Positions 56,224-64,000 of a stretch of DNA of 64,000 nucleotides are shown here, piece by piece; the first letter of the stretch is position 1, and each line of letters opens with the position of its first letter. The position numbers and the translations under genes were made by a program. The stretch comes from Taxillus chinensis (taxonomy: Eukaryota; Streptophyta; Magnoliopsida; Santalales; Loranthaceae). The notes below the pieces were generated by a model. That model worked only from the letters and a program-made list of their open reading frames with translations. It was not told the DNA's origin and did no database searches. The stretch lies in contig CM042084.1 in NCBI GenBank assembly GCA_023512835.1, positions 49,833,609 to 49,897,608 of the forward strand. The letters are read 5' to 3'.

Positions 56224-56300
56224 ATCAAATCTACATCGTTTTGATGCTGGGATTCACTTAATCAAAAGTACGTCATTTTGATGTTGTGATGCCTATATAA
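56224..56300 (+). promoter_or_regulatory. Promoter module of the Tekay solo LTR
   Basis: Two degenerate palindromes ATCAAA-n10-TTTGAT lie at 56224-56245 and 56261-56282. TATATAA follows at 56294-56300. Spacing equals that in TEK4 and TEK2. Confidence 0.65.
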
Positions 56301-56361
56301 AGAGGTGCAGGTTTCCTTGTTTTAGGTTTAGGGTTTCCTTCTGTTAGTTGTCGCAGCCGCT

Positions 56362-56392
<31 letters not shown>

Positions 56393-56780
56393 GGAGATTC
56401 TGATCGCTGCCGTGATGGTTCATGTGGGTGGACAACGTCTAGCGTGGAAGCAAGAGCAGGAGGACGTTTTCAAGGTAGGGGTTCTATTCTTCCTTGTACC
56501 TATCCCAGGGTTATGACCTTGTGGTAGGCGATTTGTAATCTGGATATATATATTATATGTAAATCCATATAGGTGTAATCTCCTATATAGATGTTGGCCT
56601 TCAGTGGCGTGTATGTGTTTGATATTAGGCCTGTGTGGCCATGCGTATTATGTGTTTGATGTTATGCCTGTGAGGATATGCATGTTAAGTGTTTGATGTT
56701 ATGCCAGTGTGGATATGCATGTAAAGTATTTGTTGTTATGTCTGAATAGCTGAGATGTATGTTAAGTGTTTGGTGTTATG

Positions 56781-56960
56781 TCAGTGAGACTGTCTGTGGA
56801 GCTTAAGAAGCCTGAGAGGCTGAGGCAATGTCTGTGGAGCCTAAGAAGCCTGAGAGGCTGAGGCAATGCTTGTATACCTGTGGAGCCTGAGAGGCTGAGT
56901 TCATGTCAATGAGACTGACTGTGGAGCCTGAGAGGCTGAGTTACTGTCAGTGGGACTGAC
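56781..56960 (+). repeat. Tandem repeat with GTGGAGCCTGAGAGGCTGAG
   Basis: Four to five irregular units lie about 520-700 bp before the LTR end. The monomer differs from that of TEK3 and TEK4. Confidence 0.75.
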
Positions 56961-57479
56961 TGAGGAGTTTTTGTGGCAATGGTTGTACTTGTTTTGTGGC
57001 TTGTTGTGTATAGTAGTGATTATGACCTATTTAAAATGTAATTGCCACGAGACCGCACTTGAGCACTTCTTCATATAGATGGTAGGAGCATGGGATGGGT
57101 TGGGGAGACATGATCCCTACTGAGCTGTGGTTACTCACCCGTCCTACTGTGTCGTGTTTTCTTGCAGGAACCTACAGGCGTTAGGTGGGAACACCAAGGT
57201 GGAAGAGTTCTATTTTGTGGCTTTGTTTTATGTTATTTGTGTTATGTAATTCCGTTGAGGCCTTGTAACCCCAGCGGGGAGATATTGTAATGAAGTTTGA
57301 AACATAATAAAGGCATGTGGTTTGAATTTATTAACTATATGATTTTTTCTTTCTGAATATATCCTGTGAAGGGGTATGTTGTCTTGTGTGGGAAAGTTGT
57401 ATCCTACCCCCTTATCCACCGCGTTGGTAAAGGGGGAGTCACAAACCGGTTTCCTCGGGTTGGAATTCGGGGCGTCACA

Positions 57480-57511
57480 AAACCCAAGATCTTGAACACC
57501 ACATTCGCAGC
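57480..57511 (+). repeat. SIR2 3' LTR, second piece (32 bp)
   Basis: AAACCCAAGATCTTGAAC and the following bases continue the SIR2 LTR at the point where the solo LTR interrupted it. It matches 19948-19980 of the 5' LTR and is cut at 57511 by another LTR. Confidence 0.8.
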
Positions 57512-57923
57512 TGTGATGCCCCCAAACTCTGAAGGTCAAAACTAGGAACGCGACTTCCCCACGCCCACTCCAAGGGTCGAGGGGTTGGAGACTGATCCAT
57601 TCCTGTACAATACTAGAATGGGGGTAGCATGGTACTTACCAATGATCCAATAAATCATGCAATCAACCAATAATTATATCAATGCAATCATATTACTGAA
57701 ATCAATCAACACCCATAAACATAAATAAGGTCCAACTATCCAAGTTAATACAACTGCCACGGACCCATGTCCGGAAAATAAATAATTTAAGTAGTAAACA
57801 AGATCATAGAGAATCCTACATAAAGAGGTTCCGACCAACTCTGCTATGGCTCCAACAGCTATTCTCTACAACCTGTAGAAAGTATAAATAAAGTAGGGTG
57901 AGCACGAATGCCCAGTAGGTGAT
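57512..57923 (-). repeat. LTR fragment, minus orientation, cut by TEK3
   Basis: It starts TGTGATGCCCCCAAA, the inverted form of a GGGGGCATCACA end. The words GGGTGAGCACGAATGCCCAGTAGG near 57897 resemble the GCTCACCC segment of Tekay-like LTRs. The rest should continue right of the window, beyond TEK3. No ORF is supported. Confidence 0.6.
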
Positions 57924-58321
57924 TGTAATGACCCGTATTTTGGGATGTGAGGAGTTAGTCTCAGTTTTGCCTTTTTGGGTGGAAATTGTTGGGTTTTAAG
58001 GAGTTTTATTTCCACACACTTTGGCTAAATCATCTTGTACGTTGATGAGTAAGCAAGAGGCAAAGTTTGAGCCCAATAGGGAGTGCCCGTGAGAATGGCT
58101 TTTCACGTGCATTGTTATTTTTGCATGGGAGCCTTCCTGATGTTGTTCTAAGAGCTTGTGGCAAAATTCTAGAACATTTGGAGGTGCCCGTGAGAAGGGC
58201 CTTTCTCACGTGCAGCCTCCATTACCCTTGTTTTGTTGTTCTGATACTCTTTTGCTAAAGGACCATGGTGAAATTATGAGTGTTTTGTCCTGTGTCGTTG
58301 CAAAAATGGTTGTAGTCTGTC

Positions 58322-58380
58322 ATCAAAACTACGTCGTTTTGATGCTGTGATTCATTTAGGTGTGGAGGTGTCTATATAAA
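58322..58380 (+). promoter_or_regulatory. TEK3 LTR promoter module
   Basis: A perfect ATCAAAAC-n6-GTTTTGAT (centre TACGTC) lies at 58322-58343, followed by TATATAAA at 58373-58380. The second palindrome seen in TEK2 and TEK4 is missing here. Confidence 0.7.
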
Positions 58381-58892
58381 GAGGTGAAGGCTCCTTGTTT
58401 TAGGTTTAGGGTTCTCTTCTTCAGCTGATGCAGCCGTCGCAGAGAGAGAGAGAGAGAGAGAGAGAGGGAAGAAGAGTTTCTGGTCATGGTTGCTACGGTG
58501 GTGTTTCCGTGGGCGGACGGCGTTTGGCGTGGAGGCTAAGGCGTGAAGGAATCTGTTGAGGTAGGCATTCTATCTCCTTGTACCTAATCCGGGGTTAGGC
58601 CCCATGGTGAATGAACTGTTGGATATCGTTATTGTTGTTATATTATTTATATGTAAGTTCATATAGGTGTGACCTCCTATATGAATGTTGGCCTTCAATG
58701 GCGTCTTGGTGTGATTCTGACGTTGGGTGGGCAGTGCATGTTAAATGTTTGATAAAATGTCTGTGTGAATATGTCTGTGTGAATATGCCCAGTACGTGTT
58801 TGATAATATGCCGGTATGGCTGGATTTGTGAGTTTGTAAAGGTGTGCATGCTAAGTGTTTGGTTTTATGCCTGAGTGGCTATGTGTACTATG

Positions 58893-59004
58893 TTTTGTGA
58901 AACCCGGTGGCTGTGGAAGCCCGGGACTGTTTTGTGAAACCCGGTGGCTATGGAAGCCCGGGATTATTTTGTGAAACCCGGTGGCTGTGGAAGCCCGGGA
59001 CTGT
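58893..59004 (+). repeat. Tandem repeat, three units of 37 bp
   Basis: Each unit has TTTTGTGAAACCCGGTGG, then CTGTGGAAGCCCGGG. It lies about 510-620 bp before the LTR end. A degraded version occurs in TEK1 at 14030-14150. Confidence 0.92.
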
Positions 59005-59515
59005 TTATGTGCTAGCCTGTGTGGCTATGGAAATGATTGTATTTGCTGATATGGCTTGTTATTATATCTGTTGAAATAATTGTATCACGACACTGCACTT
59101 GTACACATGGCATGTAGATGCTAGGAGCATGGGATGGGTTGGGGAGACATGATCCCTACTGAGCTGTGGTTGCTCACCCCTCCTACCGTGTTGTTTTCTT
59201 TACAAGGACCTACAGGCGTTAGGTGGGAACACCAAGGTGGAAGACCTGCTTGTGGCCTTGCTCCTTTTGTTATTTAAGTGTTTGTCAAAGGTTATGTTGA
59301 GAGACTATTGTAACTCCAAACGGAGATGATGTAATGGATTTTGGAATTTAATAAAGATAAGTGGTTTGCCTTTTTGGTTATTTATTGTGGATTATTATGA
59401 ATGAGTTTGTTGTCCTGCTTGGATGTCGGATTCTGTACATTTACCCCTTGCCCACCGGGTGGGTAAAGGGGAGTCACGAATTGGTTTCCTCGGGTTGGAA
59501 ATTCGGGGTGTGATA

Positions 59516-60006
59516 GTATGGTATCAGAGCATGGTCTAGTTGGCCTAGGGTAGTGGGCGGATCTGGTTATCTTGAGTCCTTTGGAGGAGCCTGGAGGGAC
59601 GTGCCTGATCAACACGGTCCTCTTGGAGCCTCTAAGGTGTACTTGGGGTAGTCCAAACCAGAGATAGGATTTGCATGCATTGGCATTAGGGCACTAGCTG
59701 CATTCGTTGATTGTGTGTTAAACTGTGATAAAGCTGTACATGTGGTAGGAAAGCGTGAATAATATGAATAAGTGTGAACCGTGCAACTCTGAATTATCTT
59801 GAAATACCTTGAGTATGACAACAAGGAAAGGCCCTTGTTTAATTGAGCTAAGTGCAACGTGAATTGAGTTGTGTGAAATGTGGATTTGGTTCGATGTGTG
59901 TAACATACCATGTCATAGTAAAATTGTTAACTGGGTTAGAGGTAGTGATACGCGGTAGATTATAAATGTGTTTTGATGGTTGTCTTTCTTACTTCGTGTA
60001 GTAAAA
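59516..60006 (+). other. TEK3 primer binding site (59519-59530) and leader
   Basis: TGGTATCAGAGC (tRNA-iMet) lies three bases after the LTR end. The 476-bp leader to the gag ATG has no coding signal. TEK4 has a shorter related leader. Confidence 0.9.
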
Positions 60007-61482
60007 ATGCCACCGAGGAGAGTGACACACGCGTCCGGGGCAGTGGCTGATGAGTCATCTGCCCATGAGGGTCCAGGTGCGGGGCAGTCCGCTGGAGGAC
60101 ATACGCTGTTATTGGCGCAGCTGCGAGAGGGCATCCGACTGGAAGTCCAGGAGCTGAGGGAAGCTATCCGGCAAGAAGTTCGGGAGGAGGTGCGCCGTGA
60201 GATGGCAGCACAGCAGGTGGTGCCACCACCACCGCCACCCCTAGTGGGGGAGTTACCTTGTCAGCGTGAAAGTTCGCTGGGCGGCGTACCGATTCATGCA
60301 GAAGATGATGTTGTGACGAGGTTCCGAAAGGTACAACTTCCGAGGTTCAAGGGAGAGGGGGATCCAGTGATAGCAGAGCAGTGGTTGAGACAGATCGAGC
60401 ATGTGTTTTCCTTTCTCCTACCCCAGGAGGAGGATAAGGTGAGACTGGCCATTTGGCAGCCAGAGGGGAATGCTCTGGAGTGGTGGTTGAGTGTTGTGGG
60501 GAGCCGTGCGGTGCAGTTCATGCTATGGGAGGAGTTCTTGTAGCTCTTCCATGACGAGTTCTTCCCGGAGTTCCTGAGATGGCAGAAGAGGGAGGAGTTT
60601 GGCAGCTTGAGGCAGGGATCATGGACGGTACCTGAGTATGAGCAAGAGTTCCGGAGCTTGAGTAGGTTTGCTCCCGAGACTATGGCAAAGGAGGACCTGA
60701 AGGCCCATAAGTTCACTTTAGGCCTTAGGTCAGCCCTTAGGCAGAGAGTGGCGATCTTACGCTTGAGGACTTATGCTGAGGTTATGGAGACGGCTTGTAT
60801 CGCTGAGAGAGAGCTAGATAAAGGGAGGCAGGTCCACCAGGGTCGCCTAGTGAGTGAGCCGACCAATGGCACGGGCCAAGGGAGGGTGTTTGTGCTGGAG
60901 GCGACGTACCAGGAGGAGGCTGAGCTACCACCCGCATCGGCGGAGGGTGGAGCAGGACCATCGGTGGTTAGAGGTACCCTTTTGATCTCCCGTACGTTAG
61001 CTTCTGTTCTTTTCGATACGGGTGCATCGTGTTCTTTTGTTGTTGAGCTTGGGGTTAGTTTGTGTGGAGGCAGCGAGGCCCCTAGTTGTTGAGTCTCCAA
61101 TGGGAGGTATGATTGAGGTGTGGCGTGTTTGTCGTGACTGTGTGTTAACCGTAGGAGATGTGGAGCTAAATTTTGACTTGCATGTAATGCCCTTGCGTAC
61201 TTTTGACCTGATCATGGGTATGGATTGGCTTATGGCTTTCCAGGCCAAGATAAATTGTTATCGGCGGCGTGTATCCTTCCTGATACCTGCAGGGACCTCT
61301 TGCACCCTACAAGGGGAGTGGGACAGTGAGGCGAGTCGAGCTAGGCCAGTGTTGGACCAGTGGGGTGCTATTACCCACAAGTTGGCAGCCCTGACATTTG
61401 CTGAGGAAGGGAAAGTGGAAAAGAGAGTGTGGCCAGCTATCGTTGACCACTTTGGGGAGGTCTTTCCTGACCAGTTGAGGAG
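60007..61482 (+). pseudogene. TEK3 gag and aspartic protease
   Basis: Gag starts at ATG 60007, immediately after the leader as in TEK4. A charged helix (EVQELREAIRQEVREEVRRE) and a poly-Pro patch are followed by the gag core. The core has DPVIAEQWLRQIEHVFSFLL and VPEYEQEFRSLSRFAPETMA. One in-frame stop at 60541 replaces Gln (CAG to TAG). No CCHC knuckle is seen after the gag core. The protease active site VLFDTGASCSFV lies near 61010. A small deletion just after it shifts the frame, and protease continues with DLHVMPLRTFDLIMGMDWLM. The frame then runs to 61482 where TEK4 inserts. The product would be the structural polyprotein; the stop and shift inactivate it. Confidence 0.9.
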
Positions 61483-61912
61483 TGTAATGGCCCGCATTTT
61501 TGGGATGTGAGGAGTTAGTCACAGTTTTGCCGTTTTGGGTGGAAATTGTTGGGTTTTAGGAAGTTTTCTTTCCACACACTTTGGCTTAATCATCTTGTAT
61601 GTTGGTAAGCAAGCAAGAGGCAAAGTTTGAGCCCAATTGGGAGTGCACGTGAGAATGCACGTGAGAATGCTTTTCACGTGCAAGGACATTTTTGCATGGA
61701 AGCCTTCCTGATGTTGTTCTAAGGCTTGTGGAAAAATCCTAGGCCATTTGGAGCTGCACGCGAGAATGCACGTAAGATGGGCTTTTCGCGTGCAAGCATG
61801 TTTTTGCATGGTTGTCTTCCTTTTGTTTTGCTGATGATTTCTTCCTAAAGGACCAAGTTCAAATAGTGAGTATTTTGGTGTGTATGGATGTGGGAAGGTC
61901 ATAGCTTGTTCC

Positions 61913-61990
61913 ATCAAAACTACGTCGTTTTGATGCTGGGATTCACTTAATCAAAACTACGTCGTTTTGATGTTGTGTTGTCTATATAAG
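61913..61990 (+). promoter_or_regulatory. TEK4 LTR promoter: two palindromes and TATA box
   Basis: ATCAAAAC-n6-GTTTTGAT lies at 61913-61934 and again at 61950-61971, both perfect. TATATAAG follows at 61983-61990. Centre-to-centre spacing is 37 bp. Confidence 0.75.
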
Positions 61991-62266
61991 GAGGAGAAGC
62001 CCCTCTGTTTTTGGTTTAGGGTTTGTTGCTCCACCAGCCGTCACAGAGAGAGAGAGAGAGAGAGAGAGGGAAGGAGAGCTCCTAGTTGCTGCCGGGCGTC
62101 TTGCGTGGGTGGTCGTGTCTCGTGGGTGGATGGCGTTCAGCGTGGGAACAGAATATTGCTGTGTTGTTGCGTTTTACTTGAGGTAGGGGTTCTGTTCTTG
62201 CTAATCCCTCTCTGTCCTAGGGTTCTTAGGCAGAATTTGGTCTATACCGTTTTTTTTTTTTTTTTG

Positions 62267-62297
<31 letters not shown>

Positions 62298-62613
62298 CCA
62301 TATAGGTGTGATCTCCTATATGGATGTTGGCCTTCAATGGCATTTTGGTGTGATTCGGTTGTTGGGTGGTCAGTGCATGTTACATGTTCGATGAAATGCC
62401 TGAGTGAATATTGCCGTGAGTATATGCCTAGTATATGTTTGATAATATGCATGTGTGGCTGGATTTGTGATTTAGTGTATGTATGCATGCTGGGTGTTTG
62501 TTCTTTTGCCTGAATGGCTGGGTTTGTGCACTTGTGAACGGGTGCACACCAAGTGTTTGGTTTTATGCTTAAGTAACCGTGGTGTATGTTGTGTGCATGA
62601 CTGTGGTATCCGT

Positions 62614-62755
62614 CCTGAAGAGGCGGTTAAATTACTTTGCCTGAGAGGCGGTTAAACCAGTGGCCTAAAGAGGCGGTTAAATTACTTTGCCTGAGAGGCG
62701 GTTAAATCAGTGGCCTGAAGAGGCGGTTAAATTACTTGCTTGAGATGTGGTTTGT
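62614..62755 (+). repeat. Tandem repeat, about 2.8 units of 50 bp
   Basis: Each unit has two related halves with AGGCGGTTAAAT. It lies 500-650 bp before the LTR end and shares its monomer with TEK2 (31340-31450). Confidence 0.9.
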
Positions 62756-63263
62756 TAGTCAGTGTGACTGGGGCTGAGGTTACGCCCGTTTGTGTGGAAT
62801 GCTTTATTTTCTTAATACTGCCACGTTACTACACCTGTGCACATGCATGTAGCCTCTAGGAGCATGGGAAGGGTTGGGGAGACTTGATCCCTACTGAGCT
62901 GTGGTTGCTCACCCCTCCTACTGTGTTTGCTTGTTTTCGAGGGACTTATAGGCGTTAGGTGGAGACACCAAGGTGGAAGACCATCTTCATTTTATTGTTC
63001 ACCTCAGTAATGTAATTTTATAATTTATGTAACCCCAGGGGGGGGGGGGAATGTACTATGGGATTGAATTGTAGTAAGGAACATGGTTGGTTTGTGAACC
63101 TTTGATGTTTGAAAATTAAATAAAGATGTGGCTTGTTTGATTGATTGTAATTGTTAGTCTTGCTTGTGTGGCATCCAGTAATCCAACCCCGTTGCCCTCC
63201 GTGTAGGTGAATGGGGAGTCACGTACCGGTTTCCGTGGGTCGGAAATCCGGGGCGTGAGAATA

Positions 63264-63275
63264 TGGTATCAAAGC
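63264..63275 (+). other. TEK4 primer binding site, one mismatch
   Basis: TGGTATCAAAGC has A for G at position 9 of the tRNA-iMet complement. The leader to 63673 has no coding signal. Confidence 0.85.
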
Positions 63276-63673
63276 ATGGTCTAGTTGGCCTAGGGTAGTG
63301 GGCGGACCTGGTTATCCTAAGTCCTTTGGAGGAGCCTGGAGGAACATGCCTGATCAACATGGTCCTCTTTGAGCCTCCAAGGTGTACTTAGGGTAGTCCA
63401 GTCTTGTGGTAGGATTTGCATGCATTGGCATTAGGGCACTAGTTACATTTGCTGTGAATGTGAGCTACACTGTGGAAATTGTGGATAACATGATTAAGTG
63501 TGAAATGTGCAACTCTGATTTGTTTGGCAATGCGTACCGAACGTGAAATGTGATTGATACAATATATGTGTGTAATGTCATGTGATAGTGGAATTGATTA
63601 GTGGGGTAGAGGTAGTGACGCGATAGATTATAACTTCGTTTTGACGTTTGTGTGTCTTACTTCGTGTAGGAAG

Positions 63674-64000
63674 AATGCCGCTGAGGAGAGAGACACGTGC
63701 GTCCGGGGCAGTGGCTGATGAGTCATCTGCCCATGAGGGTCCGGGTGCGGGACAGTCCATTGGAGGGCATGCGTTGTTGCTAGCACAGCTACGAGAAGGC
63801 ATCCGGCTGGAAGTACAAGATTTACGGGAGGGAATCCGGCAGGAGGTTCGGGAGGAGGTGCGCTGCGAGATGGCAGCACAGCAGGTGGTGCCACCACCAC
63901 CACTAGTAGGGGAGCTGCCTCGTGAGCGTGGGAGTTCGCTGGGTGGTGTACCGACTCGTGCAGAGGATGACGTGGTGACACGGTTCCGAAAGGAACAACC
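63674..64000 (+). CDS. TEK4 gag, partial at the window edge
   Basis: The frame is open from ATG 63674 to the end of the window (109 codons). It starts MPLRRETRASGAVADESSAH and continues with GQSIGGHALLLAQLREGIRL, the EVREEVRCEMAAQQVV helix, PPPPLVGELPRERG, and GVPTRAEDDVVTRFRKEQ. It aligns with TEK3 residue by residue and has no stop. Without the remainder it cannot be said whether the element is intact. Gag would assemble particles around the element RNA. Confidence 0.85.

Larger units (their letters stand above)
53608..57479 (+). mobile_element. Tekay-type solo LTR with target duplication AAACC
   Basis: It runs from TGTAACGACCCG (53608) to GGGGCGTCACA (57479), bounded by AAACC at 53603-53607 and 57480-57484. 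The SIR2 LTR sequence GCAAACCCAAGATC is restored when it is removed. It carries two degenerate palindromes (56224-56245, 56261-56282), TATATAA (56294-56300), a GA microsatellite (56361-56388) and a tandem repeat at 56781-56960. Without the nested 2171-bp insert and its duplication it would be about 1.7 kb, the size of the TEK2 LTR. Confidence 0.9.
57924..59515 (+). repeat. TEK3 5' LTR (1592 bp)
   Basis: It runs from TGTAATGACCCG to GGGGTGTGATA, where the final CA has become TA. It contains one palindrome at 58322-58343, TATATAAA at 58373-58380, a GA microsatellite at 58441-58468 and a tandem repeat at 58893-59004. GAGCTGTGGTTGCTCACCCC occurs at 59161. Confidence 0.92.
57924..61482 (+). mobile_element. 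Tekay chromovirus TEK3, 5' part
   Basis: It has a complete 5' LTR, primer site, leader, gag and protease, and stops at the start of RT (KRVWPAIVDHFGEVFPDQLR) where TEK4 inserts at 61483. The downstream part must lie outside the window. It shares gag features with TEK2 and TEK4. Confidence 0.9.
61483..63260 (+). repeat. TEK4 5' LTR (1778 bp)
   Basis: It runs from TGTAATGGCCCG to GGGGCGTGAGA (final CA changed). It is the closest relative of the TEK2 LTR, with the same tandem-repeat monomer and the same words throughout. GA (62045-62069) and TA (62266-62293) microsatellites are present. Confidence 0.92.
61483..64000 (+). mobile_element. Tekay chromovirus TEK4, 5' part, runs off the window
   Basis: It has a 5' LTR, primer site, leader and an open gag start. 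It is inserted in the first codons of the TEK3 RT. The target bases to its left are AGGAG; the matching copy lies outside the window. Confidence 0.9.

Overview
The window is plant nuclear DNA made almost entirely of LTR retrotransposons nested inside one another. The organism is inferred to be a flowering plant, because the recognisable families are plant-specific lineages: Ty1/copia Sirevirus-like, Ty3/gypsy Athila and Ty3/gypsy Tekay (chromodomain) elements. These use the usual tRNA-iMet or tRNA-Asp primer sites. I see no convincing host gene, no tRNA or rRNA gene and no CRISPR. The names below are mine.

Layout. (1) 1-17103: Sirevirus copy 1 (SIR1) on the minus strand. Its pol is at 1002-4330 and its gag at 14516-15818. 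Gag is split by a badly degraded plus-strand Tekay element (TEK1, about 5390-14515), which itself carries a coding-poor LTR element (about 6590-10478). (2) 17104-18970: a minus-strand Athila pol fragment (ATH1). It is cut on both sides by Sirevirus LTRs in opposite orientation. (3) 18971-57511: Sirevirus copy 2 (SIR2), plus strand, broken into pieces. It comprises the 5' LTR, gag and integrase (to 24455), RT/RNase H (41910-43046), a 3' noncoding region, an envelope-like third ORF (44738-50133) and scraps of the 3' LTR (53197-53607 and 57480-57511).

Inside SIR2, between 24456 and 41909, lie an Athila element (ATH2), a nearly complete minus-strand Tekay element (TEK2, 30809-37459), a scrap of Tekay RNase H, an inverted Athila-type LTR, and the 3' end of another Athila-like element that carries a Ulp1-type (C48) protease domain. 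The envelope-like ORF is split by a 3351-bp solo LTR with a perfect 5-bp target duplication (TCCCA). The SIR2 3' LTR is split by a solo LTR (duplication AAACC), which holds another solo LTR (duplication ACGTG). (4) 57512-64000: a minus-oriented LTR piece is cut by Tekay element TEK3 (LTR, primer site, gag-protease). TEK3 is in turn cut by Tekay element TEK4, which runs off the window.

Two stretches look technically unsound: about 5390-14515 (many small deletions plus poly-G tracts) and 50134-51294 (174 consecutive G, then 813 bases of only G and C). Long ORFs inside them should not be read as genes. The most notable items are the Ulp1 domain attached to an Athila-like 3' end, the envelope-like ORF, a clean 94-codon ORF inside a solo LTR, a palindromic ACGT-core motif next to the TATA boxes of several LTR families, and tandem repeats at one fixed LTR position whose monomer differs between related LTRs.
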